Shown here piece after piece: positions 34,147-43,462 of a stretch of DNA of 64,000 bases (positions within the stretch are counted from its first letter, which is position 1; every line of letters begins with the position of its first letter). Under the pieces are notes generated by a model. The model had not been told where the DNA came from. It saw only the letters and a program-made list of their open reading frames with translations, and made no database searches. Origin of the DNA: Clostridiales bacterium. Its GTDB lineage: Bacteria > Bacillota > Clostridia > Oscillospirales > Acutalibacteraceae. The position numbers and the translations under genes are program-made. The DNA is taken from the NCBI GenBank assembly GCA_012840445.1, contig DULI01000005.1:234385-298384 (forward strand), in the 5' to 3' direction.

Positions 34147-37100
34147 ATGAAGATTAACCGGATTGTTTCTTTGGTCCTGGCTGTTGCCATGTGCCTATCT
34201 GCACTTGTATTCAGCATACCCGCAGCAGCCGAGACCATTCAAACGGCCGTTAACGCAGAAATAACTAAACAGGGCAACACCTGGACGCTGGAAAACGCAG
34301 GTATTAGCGCCGCGCTTGCCTTTGAAAACGGCAGCTTAAAACTAACAAGCCTTTACAACAAGGCTGCGGGCAAGGAATACCTGACGGGGAATGCCGCCGA
34401 CAACTATCTGTTCTCGTATTTATACGGGGAGTATAAATCTGAGAATTTTGAGACTGTAAAGTCAGATGACGGCAACTGGGTGCTTGGCGACTCTGAAATC
34501 TCTGTGATTGACATGATTGAGGAAGCCGGCAAGGATCCAACCCCGGTTGGAAAAAAAGTGTCAATAGTTATAACCAATCAGCAGAAAATGCTGCAGGTAA
34601 CGGTTATATTTGAAATTTACGACGGGGTGGCGGGTATCCGCTATTACACAAAGGTTAAGAACTTGTCTGACAAGGAAATGACCATTAAAGAGGCGGATGT
34701 TATTTCACTTAACCTGCCCAATGACCCGCACAACATCCACTATTCGCAGATTGAAACCATGGAATGGGCTTCTTCCACAGGGCCGCTTCCCAAAAACACA
34801 GGTAGAAACGCTGTGTGTTTGTATGACAGCGGCGACGGCTGGTGGATGATGCCCGAGGTAAACTGGAAAACCCAGATCGGTCCCAAAAACAAGCAGAATC
34901 CAAAGCACAACGACCCGAGCAACCTTGGCAAAAACCCTGAGTTTGCTTCGATTTCTGCCTGGAGTGGCGACAACAAGGTAAAGGTTTCTACCAACCCGCA
35001 GTCGGTCCAGCTGACGCTTTTCGCGGGCGAGGAGTTTGACTATATCCCCGTTAATATTAATGTATTCAAGGGCGATATAGTCGACGGAAAAATGTGCGCA
35101 GAGGAGCACTTCAGGAAGCGCTTTAAGTTCCACCACACCACCACTATTTTGAACACCAACGACTGGGACTACATAAACAAGCGTTCGTTCGAGTATTTCC
35201 GCGATGTGATTATTCCAAAGGCCAAAATTGCCAATGCCGACATGATTATGTTGGACGACCTCTGGAACACCACACGCGACAGTATCGTGGCCAAACCCTC
35301 TCTTAGAAGTCTTGAGGAGTTTTCCGAAATGGTTAAAAGCCAGGGCTTTATGCTGGGGCTTTGGTTTAACCTTGCGGGGGACGACCATATGCAGGGCCGC
35401 GACCTTGCCGACCCGGTAAAGCTCGCTGAGAAGATTGGGCATATTGAGACCCTTATTACCGAATACGGTATGGACCACCAGATGATTGACCTTACCGAGT
35501 ACTGGCAGAATGTGGATGAGACCTCCTATTCCCACCCTGACGACAATGTCTACCGCAAAAATGTTATGGTGCGCAACGCGCTGAACGAACTGGTAAGGAA
35601 ATATCCCAACTATCTTGTTAAGTTTACAAACGAAATTGATATTTACCCCACCCAGGGCAACCGCAACAACGGCCTGCTTCACATGATTGACAACGGCTGG
35701 TTGGTTGTAAACGGTGGCCTTGGAGCCGGGCTGCCCTGCGTTGCCACCTCCTTCGGTTACCTGCCCCTTAACGCCCAGTATTACGGCGGCGGGGTTACCG
35801 GCAATATGGCAGAATACTATTCTTTCATGGCTGCCCGCAACATTAAGCTGTACACCGACCCCGGTACCCAGTGGACCGATTGGGGCACCGAACTGCTTGG
35901 CATATTCAACACATGGAGAAAGAGCCCACGCATAAAGGCGCTGACCGACAACTCGGTTGTAAGGCCGGCCTATTTAGGGCCCGGCTGGGACAGCCCCAAA
36001 GCAAGCGACTGGAATATTCGCGGGCCATATGCCTGGATGTATGTTTCAGAAGACAAGAACGACGCGCTGATGATTGCCACCACCATTGACAAGAATAAAA
36101 AGCAGGTTATAAATACCGATGTAAGGTGGCTTGACCCCGCGAAGACTTATGTGGTATCCGATGTCACCCTTGACAACAACGGACTGTTTAGCCTTGCATA
36201 CCTGGGCACTTACAGCGGCGCGGACCTTGTAAGCAATGGATTTGACGCTGACCTTAATTCCTCCTTGTCGGGCGGAAAGGCTTACTATTTCAAGGCCGTA
36301 GAAGAGGACAATATGCTGGTGGCTTACGCTGATGAAAAAGTTCACAGCTACACAGCAGAACAGAACGGCAACAGCCTTACCGTTACGGTTACAGGAAATG
36401 CGGGAGATACCGCTGCGTTTATAGTTGCCAACGCCGCCAATAACACCGGCCGCGTGGTAAAAGTCACCATCGGTGAAGACGGCAGCCGCACGGTTGTAAT
36501 TCCCGCGGAAAAATTAAGGGCCCCCAAAAAGACTTCTTTTGAGGATCCCATCGCGCCGATAAGGTATGAGTTTGAGGATTTGGTTGAAAACAACAAGATT
36601 GAATACAATCCCGATAACAATACCGACAACAGATTTACCGGCAACAATACCGACTCCAACCCCAGTGGCGGAAAATACAGCTTTGTATACTATGGTGCCG
36701 ATAATAACTACATTAATGTAAAGATTGACGCACCCGCCACCGGTAAATATAAGGTATCATTTGCCGGAAAGACCAACGAAAACGCCGCCATGGGAGCGAT
36801 TGGTCAAAACGGTGAACCGATATCCAAATTTTACGAGTTTTGCACAACGCCTCTTAATGTGTTTAGAACCGTAAGCTGTGATTTGGAATTGCAAAAGGGT
36901 GAAAATATTATTCAGATTTTCGCCAAGAGAGGCGCTACCAAATCTACGAGCATATCCCTGCGTCTTGACTATGTCGAAATACAAGCCATTGTCGCAGCTG
37001 ATCCGGTTGTGATTGAAGCAGAGGACATTTTTGGCCAGCTTGAATTCTCAAATAAGAATTTGGCAAGCGTAAAGGAGTTTTCGGGAGTAAGCTTTGTTGA

Positions 37101-39027
37101 CTACAATTCGCCTGCTGCCGCAGAGTGGATAAAGGTCCCGGTAACTTCCGATAAACCCAACAGCTACACGGTTGCCGTAAACTACAAGACCGGCCCGCAA
37201 TACGGGCAGATCCAGCTGTTTATCGGCGGCAAGAAGCAGGGCGCAGTATTTGACCAGTACAGCCCCTCTGAAGGATTTGGCAAGGCGCAGCTTGGAACCA
37301 TTACATTTGATAAGGCCGGCACGATGCTGCTTGAATTCCTGATTATCGGCCGCCATAAGGACAACACCCGGGGCTTTGCCGCAAACCTTGACAGCATTGA
37401 GCTGATTTCCGAGCCCTCGGTTTACGCCAAGTCTTACGGCGACGCTGTGGTAAGCGGCAGCACGGTTGATTTGAAGGAGATTCTTAGCGCTATTAACCTG
37501 CAGGAAAAATACAATAATGCCGGCAGCCTGATTTTTGAAGTCTTTACCGAAACCGACTTTGACGTTGCCGAAATTGATGAGAACGGAGTGCTTACCGCCA
37601 ACAATGCCGGTACCGCGGTAGTACGCGTTTATAACAAGTATAACCAAATGGCGTATGCCGATTATACATTGACTGTAATTCAAGAAGGCACCGAGCAGGC
37701 GGTTATTAATGCCATTAAGGCAATAAACCAAATCGGCAAAGTGGAATACACCGAAAAATGCCTTGAGGCAATTACCGCGGCGGAGGAGGCTTACAACAAG
37801 CTTTCGCAGCAGCAAAAATCCAAGGTGACAAACTACTCACTGCTGGTTACCGCGCGGCGCGAATATGAACTGCTGAAAGTAGAAGACCAAGAATCCAAGA
37901 TTCCGCAGGCGGTGGTATATGTTGAGGATACCGACTATATTGCCGACCTTGGAAGCACCATTAAGAAAAACACCTGCCCGAGCGGCAGCCACGTGATTAA
38001 GTTTACCTCCGACCAGCAACCCTTTGAGCATGGCTTTGGATTTGAGCCGGCTGGGAAGGACGGTTCGGTTGTAGGTACCATGTTGATACCCATTCCCGCA
38101 GGTGCAACCCACTTCTCGGCACATGTTGGTGTTGACTATGCTCAATCCGACCCAAGTTCGGAATACGACCAGCAGAATGTGGTGACCTTTAGAATCAACG
38201 GTGTTGAGGTATTCAAGACCGAAAGGATTCTCAAAAACATTGAAAATGGTGTGGAAGTCGACAAATCGCAGTATGTCGAGTTTGAAATTCCGTCCGATGC
38301 CGACTGGCTGCTAATAGAAAACGACACCGGTACCAACAACATCTGTGATCATGTAATCTTTGCCGATGCCAAGTTCTTTAACAAACCGGTAGTAGAAGTT
38401 ATTGAAAAGATTGCGGTAATCACCCCAGAAAACGTAAATGTCAGCGCCTATTCCAAAGAGATTGCCGACAGGCTGGTGGCCGCGGAAGAGGCTTACTACG
38501 CCCTCTCTCCCGAACTGAGGCGCATGGTTACCAACCTTGACAAGATGTTGACCTCCAGAACCATGCTTGCGCTGTTCGGTATGAACGGAACGGGCGAAAA
38601 TGACCCGGGCCTTAAGCAGACCGATCCGGAGGCCGCAGCGAGGGTTGAGAATGTAAACAACCTGATTTCCCAAATCCCGCCGGTTGACGAGGTAACCAGC
38701 GAGCACAAGGCTATTGTTGAAGCAGCCTACGAGGCATACAACGAATTGAGCGATACAGAAAAGACCTATGTAAGCGAGATTCACAATATGATACTGGCGG
38801 TTGAGAAGCTGCAGGGCGAGCCGCCGATTGAGATAATAATCGGCGACGCCGACGGTGACGGAAGGGTAACGGTATCTGACATTGTGGCTGTTCGCAACCA
38901 CATTATGGACAGAATCAAGCTTTCCGGCAACGCTTTGCTGGCGGCCAACGCCGACCAAGACGCGGAGGGCAATATCACCGTTGCAGATATTATCGCCATA
39001 CGCAGGATAATTATGAACCAGTATTAA
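34147..39027 (+). CDS. Very large secreted glycoside hydrolase (alpha-galactosidase-like barrel) with carbohydrate-binding modules and a type I dockerin
   Basis: 1626 residues with a signal peptide cleaved near residue 28 (PAAA-ET). A beta-sandwich N-terminal domain (to about 330) precedes a barrel-like region (about 335-640) with MLDDLW (near 369) and MIDLTEYW (near 446), resembling GH36/clan D enzymes; the exact family is not certain. Two CBM6/35-like modules start near 804 and 954 (YEFEDL, IEAEDIF). A Big-like segment, FIVAR-like helical repeats and an NPCBM-like module (about 1254-1415) follow. The end is a dockerin with two calcium repeats, GDADGDGRVTVSD (near 1566) and NADQDAEGNITVAD (near 1601). 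It should be exported and docked to a cohesin scaffold. Confidence 0.85.
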   Translation: MKINRIVSLVLAVAMCLSALVFSIPAAAETIQTAVNAEITKQGNTWTLENAGISAALAFENGSLKLTSLYNKAAGKEYLTGNAADNYLFSYLYGEYKSENFETVKSDDGNWVLGDSEISVIDMIEEAGKDPTPVGKKVSIVITNQQKMLQVTVIFEIYDGVAGIRYYTKVKNLSDKEMTIKEADVISLNLPNDPHNIHYSQIETMEWASSTGPLPKNTGRNAVCLYDSGDGWWMMPEVNWKTQIGPKNKQNPKHNDPSNLGKNPEFASISAWSGDNKVKVSTNPQSVQLTLFAGEEFDYIPVNINVFKGDIVDGKMCAEEHFRKRFKFHHTTTILNTNDWDYINKRSFEYFRDVIIPKAKIANADMIMLDDLWNTTRDSIVAKPSLRSLEEFSEMVKSQGFMLGLWFNLAGDDHMQGRDLADPVKLAEKIGHIETLITEYGMDHQMIDLTEYWQNVDETSYSHPDDNVYRKNVMVRNALNELVRKYPNYLVKFTNEIDIYPTQGNRNNGLLHMIDNGWLVVNGGLGAGLPCVATSFGYLPLNAQYYGGGVTGNMAEYYSFMAARNIKLYTDPGTQWTDWGTELLGIFNTWRKSPRIKALTDNSVVRPAYLGPGWDSPKASDWNIRGPYAWMYVSEDKNDALMIATTIDKNKKQVINTDVRWLDPAKTYVVSDVTLDNNGLFSLAYLGTYSGADLVSNGFDADLNSSLSGGKAYYFKAVEEDNMLVAYADEKVHSYTAEQNGNSLTVTVTGNAGDTAAFIVANAANNTGRVVKVTIGEDGSRTVVIPAEKLRAPKKTSFEDPIAPIRYEFEDLVENNKIEYNPDNNTDNRFTGNNTDSNPSGGKYSFVYYGADNNYINVKIDAPATGKYKVSFAGKTNENAAMGAIGQNGEPISKFYEFCTTPLNVFRTVSCDLELQKGENIIQIFAKRGATKSTSISLRLDYVEIQAIVAADPVVIEAEDIFGQLEFSNKNLASVKEFSGVSFVDYNSPAAAEWIKVPVTSDKPNSYTVAVNYKTGPQYGQIQLFIGGKKQGAVFDQYSPSEGFGKAQLGTITFDKAGTMLLEFLIIGRHKDNTRGFAANLDSIELISEPSVYAKSYGDAVVSGSTVDLKEILSAINLQEKYNNAGSLIFEVFTETDFDVAEIDENGVLTANNAGTAVVRVYNKYNQMAYADYTLTVIQEGTEQAVINAIKAINQIGKVEYTEKCLEAITAAEEAYNKLSQQQKSKVTNYSLLVTARREYELLKVEDQESKIPQAVVYVEDTDYIADLGSTIKKNTCPSGSHVIKFTSDQQPFEHGFGFEPAGKDGSVVGTMLIPIPAGATHFSAHVGVDYAQSDPSSEYDQQNVVTFRINGVEVFKTERILKNIENGVEVDKSQYVEFEIPSDADWLLIENDTGTNNICDHVIFADAKFFNKPVVEVIEKIAVITPENVNVSAYSKEIADRLVAAEEAYYALSPELRRMVTNLDKMLTSRTMLALFGMNGTGENDPGLKQTDPEAAARVENVNNLISQIPPVDEVTSEHKAIVEAAYEAYNELSDTEKTYVSEIHNMILAVEKLQGEPPIEIIIGDADGDGRVTVSDIVAVRNHIMDRIKLSGNALLAANADQDAEGNITVADIIAIRRIIMNQY

Positions 39028-39035
39028 TAACGCAT

Positions 39036-39067
39036 AAAAAACGGAGTGGGAAACCACTCCGTTTTTT
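39036..39067. terminator. Terminator after the glycosidase, symmetric
   Basis: A 14-bp stem (39036-39049 with 39054-39067) around GAAA, with A6 before and T6 after. It can act for the glycosidase and, on the other strand, for spoIIE. Confidence 0.9.
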
Positions 39068-39282
39068 GTCTGGCAATATGAGTTTTGGATTGGGATGAAG
39101 GTAATTTTGTGTGGCGGTTTTGCTTTATAAAATACCCATGAGGAGGGCAAACGGGGTATTTAAAGCATAGGGCATGTTGGCCAGCCGGGATTTTTGTCAG
39201 GGTTTTCAAATTGGGCCAAAGTATAATATATATGTTTTTATAGTACAAATAGTTTACGTTTAGGTAAATGAAAAAGATCGTT

Positions 39283-41616
39283 TTAGACGGCGCGGTGGAG
39301 GATTGCCGCCATGACGGTGATGTCATCCTCGTGGCCGTCGCTTCTTCTTCTACGTGCCGCCTCGGCGATGTGGTCGGCAAGCTCCTGGGCGGTGCCGTCC
39401 CGCCAGGCTTCGAGTTCGGCGTATATCCAGTCCAGCCCCTCTGTGATGGCGCCGTCGGAAAGCATTAGCACTATGTCGCCGGCATTAAGGGACACCATCG
39501 CCTTGTCGAAGCCGATATCCCGGATTATGCCCGCAGGAAGGGAGGAGCTTTCGGCCTTGCCAACCCTGCCGCTGCGCCTGACCAATGTGGGGGCTGCCCC
39601 TGCCTTGTAGAGTTCCACCTTTCCCGTGTAAAGGTCAATACTTGCGATATCAATAGTAGCAAGCGACTCGTCGGTGGATTTAAACAGCATTGCCGAATTT
39701 ACTATTCTGAGGGAGCAGTCAAAACCGAATCCTGCCTTTAAGAGCCTGCTCATAAGCCCCGCCGCCATGGCGCCGTCCACCGCCGCGCGGCCGCCGTTTC
39801 CCATACCGTCGCTGATTATCATAATGGAATGGCCTTTGCCGTCGCTGAAATAGGAATAGGCGTCGCCACACATACGGTTTCTGGTGCAGGAAAGCTGGGA
39901 CACGCCGTATTCTACCGAATAGACCGCCCGTTCGCAGAGGGTGATGAAGACTTCGCCCGACACCTCATTAATGCAGGGCGGGTCGAATTCACGCTCGCAG
40001 ACGCCAGAGACCTGCCGCAGGATATGCACGCGGTTTAAGGTTATGTCCTTGGCGTTGCGGATTCTGATTTCCACCGCCATACGCCCGTATTTGTCAAGTA
40101 CGCAGGCGCAGTCGGAGGTAATTATCCCGATGTCTTTAAGGGCCTGCACTATCCTGCCCGCGGTGTCGGTGTCGTACCTTTGTGCGTGTTCGAATTCCTC
40201 GGAAAGGTCATACAGCATGTTGGAGATTCCGTCGAACTGGTCGGATACGACCGAGCGTACCTCTTTTATGCGGTTTTCTGCCGACTGCTTTGAGATATAA
40301 TCCGAAAAATGGGTAAACAGCGAGCGGCCGACACTGCTAAGCCGCAGGCACTTTGAGGCAAACTCCTCCGGGGCTGCCGTTTCTGCCTCGTATATGCCCT
40401 GTTTTATGGCTTTGGTCATCTCCAAAAGTGCAGAAAGGGTGGCGGCCCTGTCGGTCTCCCAACAGTTTATTCTAAGCGTACAGCCTTTGCAGGCGTCCTG
40501 CTCGACACATCTTAAAACATCGTCAAAATCGGGGGCATTGATACGGCGCAGCCTTTCTGCCACCTCCTCGACGGTTTGGGAGACATCGCTTAAGGCGTTT
40601 GCGGCAAACTCAAGCCGCATAACGAGGGATTTCCTAAGCCCGTCAAGGCGGGGCAGCTGCACGGGCGGGGCGAAAACTTCGGCAAGCATTATGCCAAGCC
40701 TGCGGGGAAGGAACAGGAATATTACAGATGAGGCAAGGACCTCGAGCATTAGCGAGAGCACGCCCATGTCCACGCCCGCAAGGATTAAGACAAGCCCGCC
40801 GGAAAGTACAAACGCCAGCGCGGAGCCGAGTTTTCCAAGTTGAGAAAACAGCCCCGCGCAAAGCCCCCCGAAGGCGAACACGCCTATCGCAAACAGGAAA
40901 CTGCGGTCAGAAAGGGCTATTACAAATCCCGAACAAATGCCCGCCACAGCGCCTGCCTGTTCCTTGCCGAACCTTGCCGCCGCAAGCACCATGACAAGAG
41001 CGCAGATGCGGCCTAAAGACAGTTCGCCGATATGTATGGGTATAAGGCCCATTAGCAGTATGCTTATTAAAATCACGACGCTTGCAAGCTCGGTGCCCGA
41101 AAGGCCCAGCCTGTTGTGGCGCCTTATCCTGACCGCGCGGTGGATGAAATACGCCCCGCCGCCAGTCAGTATGCTTTCGGCTGCCACAAGCACAACGGCT
41201 GAGGGCGAACCGGTTGAGGCAATGGCGGCGGCGCCCGTTACCGCCGAGGTGACCAGACCAATCCCTGCCGAAAATAGGGGTATGTCGGAAAGCCTTCTAA
41301 ACCCCTGCAGCAACATTTTTATTGAAAGTACTGCAAATATCGCAGTTATATACCTGAACGCGCCGATTCCGCCAACCGGCAGGAAGTATCCGCAAAAGGC
41401 GCCGATACCGGCGGCCAGTGCGTAGAATTTCGGCAGCCCTGCGGTGAACATCAACCCCAAAGGCAGCATCTGGTCCATTACCGGCGTGCGGGCAAGGATA
41501 AATCCCCCGGTAAAGGCAAGGATGTAAAACGTCAATGCAAGAATGTTGTTATGTATACCTGCAGCCTCACCCAGTCTCCCCAGTCTTGCCGTTTCCTTCA
41601 ACAAAACCACCACCAA
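39283..41616 (-). CDS. spoIIE: Stage II sporulation protein E, membrane PP2C-type phosphatase
   Basis: 777 residues, near the usual 800. The N-terminal half has about ten membrane helices and the central region is coiled. The C-terminal PP2C domain has MIISDGMGNGGRAAVDG, SLATIDIASIDLYTG and MLSDGAI, with the metal-binding aspartates. SpoIIE dephosphorylates SpoIIAA to activate sigma-F in the forespore and interacts with FtsZ. The start is TTG 41616 or the GTG codons just after it; no strong ribosome site is visible. A perfect 0A box lies upstream. Confidence 0.93.
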   Translation of the reverse strand: MVVVLLKETARLGRLGEAAGIHNNILALTFYILAFTGGFILARTPVMDQMLPLGLMFTAGLPKFYALAAGIGAFCGYFLPVGGIGAFRYITAIFAVLSIKMLLQGFRRLSDIPLFSAGIGLVTSAVTGAAAIASTGSPSAVVLVAAESILTGGGAYFIHRAVRIRRHNRLGLSGTELASVVILISILLMGLIPIHIGELSLGRICALVMVLAAARFGKEQAGAVAGICSGFVIALSDRSFLFAIGVFAFGGLCAGLFSQLGKLGSALAFVLSGGLVLILAGVDMGVLSLMLEVLASSVIFLFLPRRLGIMLAEVFAPPVQLPRLDGLRKSLVMRLEFAANALSDVSQTVEEVAERLRRINAPDFDDVLRCVEQDACKGCTLRINCWETDRAATLSALLEMTKAIKQGIYEAETAAPEEFASKCLRLSSVGRSLFTHFSDYISKQSAENRIKEVRSVVSDQFDGISNMLYDLSEEFEHAQRYDTDTAGRIVQALKDIGIITSDCACVLDKYGRMAVEIRIRNAKDITLNRVHILRQVSGVCEREFDPPCINEVSGEVFITLCERAVYSVEYGVSQLSCTRNRMCGDAYSYFSDGKGHSIMIISDGMGNGGRAAVDGAMAAGLMSRLLKAGFGFDCSLRIVNSAMLFKSTDESLATIDIASIDLYTGKVELYKAGAAPTLVRRSGRVGKAESSSLPAGIIRDIGFDKAMVSLNAGDIVLMLSDGAITEGLDWIYAELEAWRDGTAQELADHIAEAARRRRSDGHEDDITVMAAILHRAV

Positions 41617-41757
41617 AAGATTGTTTGTCCATGGTATTATAAGCCCGGTGGTGTAAAATATTTTGTCAAAGCGTATTGTAAGATTTTGGTAATAGATGGT
41701 GTTTATGTAAACTTAAAAATTTTCCTCGAAAAAATCGCCCAAAAAACAACAACATAA

Positions 41758-41807
41758 AGTATATTTCAATTTGAAAGGTACTATATATGCGTATATAAAA
41801 TGTCGAA
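41758..41807 (-). promoter_or_regulatory. Putative Spo0A-controlled spoIIE promoter
   Basis: TGTCGAA (41801-41807, read on +) is an exact Spo0A box. A TATACT -10 (41758-41763 on the minus strand) lies 37 bases downstream of it, putting the box near -53, a position typical of Spo0A-activated sigma-A promoters. No clear -35 is visible. Confidence 0.5.
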
Positions 41808-41892
41808 CGATTTTTTAAGGTTTTATGTAGACAACCTGCCTGTGAATTACAGGAAAGGGTTTTGGTGGTATTTGACAAAATCATTGCAAAAT

Positions 41893-41921
41893 TTGGAGAA
41901 TAGTGGTATTATTAGTATAAA
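41893..41921 (+). promoter_or_regulatory. Promoter of the bacterioferritin gene
   Basis: TTGGAG (41893-41898), a 17-base spacer and TATAAA (41916-41921), about 22 bases before the ATG. Confidence 0.55.
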
Positions 41922-41943
41922 ATTATTTGAAGGGAGCGGTTTT

Positions 41944-42411
41944 ATGAAGGGCAACCAGAAACTTATTGATGTGCTGAACGACCTGCTTGCCGATGAGCTG
42001 ACAGCCATAAACCAGTACATCGTACACGCGGAGATGTGCGAGGGCTGGGGTTACGGAAAACTGCACGAGCATTTTGAAAAGCGCTCGATTACCGAAATGA
42101 GGCATGCCGAGAAGCTTATTTCAAGGATTTTGTTCCTTGAGGGTGTGCCGAGGGTTGACAAGCTTAACAAACTGCATATTGGCAGCGATGTTTTAAAACA
42201 GCTTGAAAACGACCGCCTGGCTGAAGAGGGGGCAATAAAGGCCTACAATGAGGCAATTGCCTTTGCGGACGAGGTAAAAGACCACGCCACCCGCGACTTT
42301 TTGGTTGAGATACTAAAAGATGAGGACAAGCATATTGACGAAATCGAGGAATTGTTGGACCAGATAGATCAGATGTCCATGCCAATGTTTCTTACGACCC
42401 AGGTGGAATAA
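41944..42411 (+). CDS. bfr: Bacterioferritin
   Basis: 155 residues from ATG 41944, preceded by GAAGGGAG. It is a four-helix bundle with ferroxidase ligands in LLADELTAINQYIVHAEM (Glu), ITEMRHAEKL (Glu, His) and LKDEDKHIDEIEE. Met of the haem-binding position is plausible in SRILFLEG but not certain. It assembles into a 24-mer that oxidises and stores iron and protects against oxidative damage. It is monocistronic, with its own promoter and terminator. Confidence 0.92.
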   Translation: MKGNQKLIDVLNDLLADELTAINQYIVHAEMCEGWGYGKLHEHFEKRSITEMRHAEKLISRILFLEGVPRVDKLNKLHIGSDVLKQLENDRLAEEGAIKAYNEAIAFADEVKDHATRDFLVEILKDEDKHIDEIEELLDQIDQMSMPMFLTTQVE

Positions 42412-42421
42412 AAAATACATA

Positions 42422-42460
42422 ACTAAAAAAGGCACAGCCGTTGGCTGTGCCTTTTTTAGT
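42422..42460. terminator. Bidirectional terminator between bfr and the membrane-protein gene
   Basis: An 18-bp perfect stem with a GTT loop; A6 and T6 runs flank the G+C core, so it works on both strands for the two convergent genes. Confidence 0.92.
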
Positions 42461-42469
42461 TATAATATT

Positions 42470-43321
42470 TTACTCGTCCCCCAAATAAAAGTCGTTGTTA
42501 ATGTCCGGGAAGGGGAAGGGATTGTTGTTTTCGGGCAATTCGGGTTCCAAATTCTTAAGGCTGAAATACTCAAGCAAGAAGGCCACGATAAACAGGCCGA
42601 GGGCCACATCTGCGGGGTTGGGAAGGGTCTGGATGTGGAGCACATTTCCCATGCCGGCGAATATCAGGAAAAAGCGCGGCAGGGTACCCAAGAAGCAGAA
42701 AAGCACGGCAAGAAGGCCCGAGGCAAAGAGTATCCTTATATTAAAATTTGAAAGCATGCCGTTGAAAATTTTGCCCAACCACAAAAAGAAAAGGGTAAGG
42801 GAAATGAGCATGCCTGTTTCCAGCAGGTTATCCGAAATATTGGCCATGCCGGTGTACCGCATAAAAACCACAATCAGCTTGTAGGCCATGGTTACTACCG
42901 GTATGACAGTAAAGGCGCTTGGAATTTTGATTGGGTAAAGCTGGGAAAGCCCGTACAACACAAAAAAAACGGCACAGAGCAAGAGTAGAAGGGAATAGAT
43001 CGCAATTGCCACAGGTTCGTCGTAACGGTGGCTGGCGGCAATCTCGTAAAGCTGGCCGGCAGCGGTTAAAAAAGAGAAGACCGCCAAAGGCTTGGAACCT
43101 GCGGGAAGCCTAACAGGGAAGCGGTCGGAAGTAAAAGCGAAACAGCCAATGAGCAGCATGATTATTAAAAACATGATATTTAAGAAAACGCCGGTCTTTT
43201 CAAAATCACGCTTAATAAAACCTGTTTCGGTTTCTATCATATATAAAAGCTGTACCAACCTTGTTATAATTGAAACCGCGGTACAGACGAAAAATAGAGC
43301 CCACGTTGATTTATATCTCAA
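42470..43321 (-). CDS. Multi-pass membrane protein of unknown function
   Basis: 283 residues. About seven hydrophobic segments are visible, for example near 8-27, 46-64, 80-95, 105-128, 135-155, 167-183 and 195-218, followed by a final one near 238-256. The C-terminal tail is Asn/Pro/Asp-rich and presumably cytoplasmic (LEPELPENNNPFPFPD). I recognise no family or catalytic motif. It is divergent from spoIID across a 140-base gap and convergent with bfr. Confidence 0.65.
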   Translation of the reverse strand: MRYKSTWALFFVCTAVSIITRLVQLLYMIETETGFIKRDFEKTGVFLNIMFLIIMLLIGCFAFTSDRFPVRLPAGSKPLAVFSFLTAAGQLYEIAASHRYDEPVAIAIYSLLLLLCAVFFVLYGLSQLYPIKIPSAFTVIPVVTMAYKLIVVFMRYTGMANISDNLLETGMLISLTLFFLWLGKIFNGMLSNFNIRILFASGLLAVLFCFLGTLPRFFLIFAGMGNVLHIQTLPNPADVALGLFIVAFLLEYFSLKNLEPELPENNNPFPFPDINNDFYLGDE

Positions 43322-43462
43322 CTTTACACCCTCTTCGGCATGTTTTTGTGTTTTTGTGCATATTTATGGACAAGGAGTGGAAATTAAAAGATACTTTATT
43401 ATTGTATTTCAATGGCAGGAAAAAGTCAATAATATCACTTTTTCTGAAAGGAAGGAAAATTT

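Larger units (their letters stand above)
41617..41943. other. Divergent spoIIE-bfr intergenic region
   Basis: 327 bases, A+T-rich, with no gene. It holds a Spo0A box and possible -10 element for spoIIE (minus) and a promoter for the bacterioferritin gene (plus). An in-frame extension of the bacterioferritin frame into it (to 41800) has no ribosome site. Confidence 0.7.

Noticed and set aside
34705..35682. A 325-residue minus-strand frame inside the glycosidase gene
   Set aside because: Antisense to conserved barrel sequence; no start signal or domain.
40394..41425. Plus-strand open frames opposite spoIIE
   Set aside because: Antisense shadows of spoIIE with no ribosome sites.
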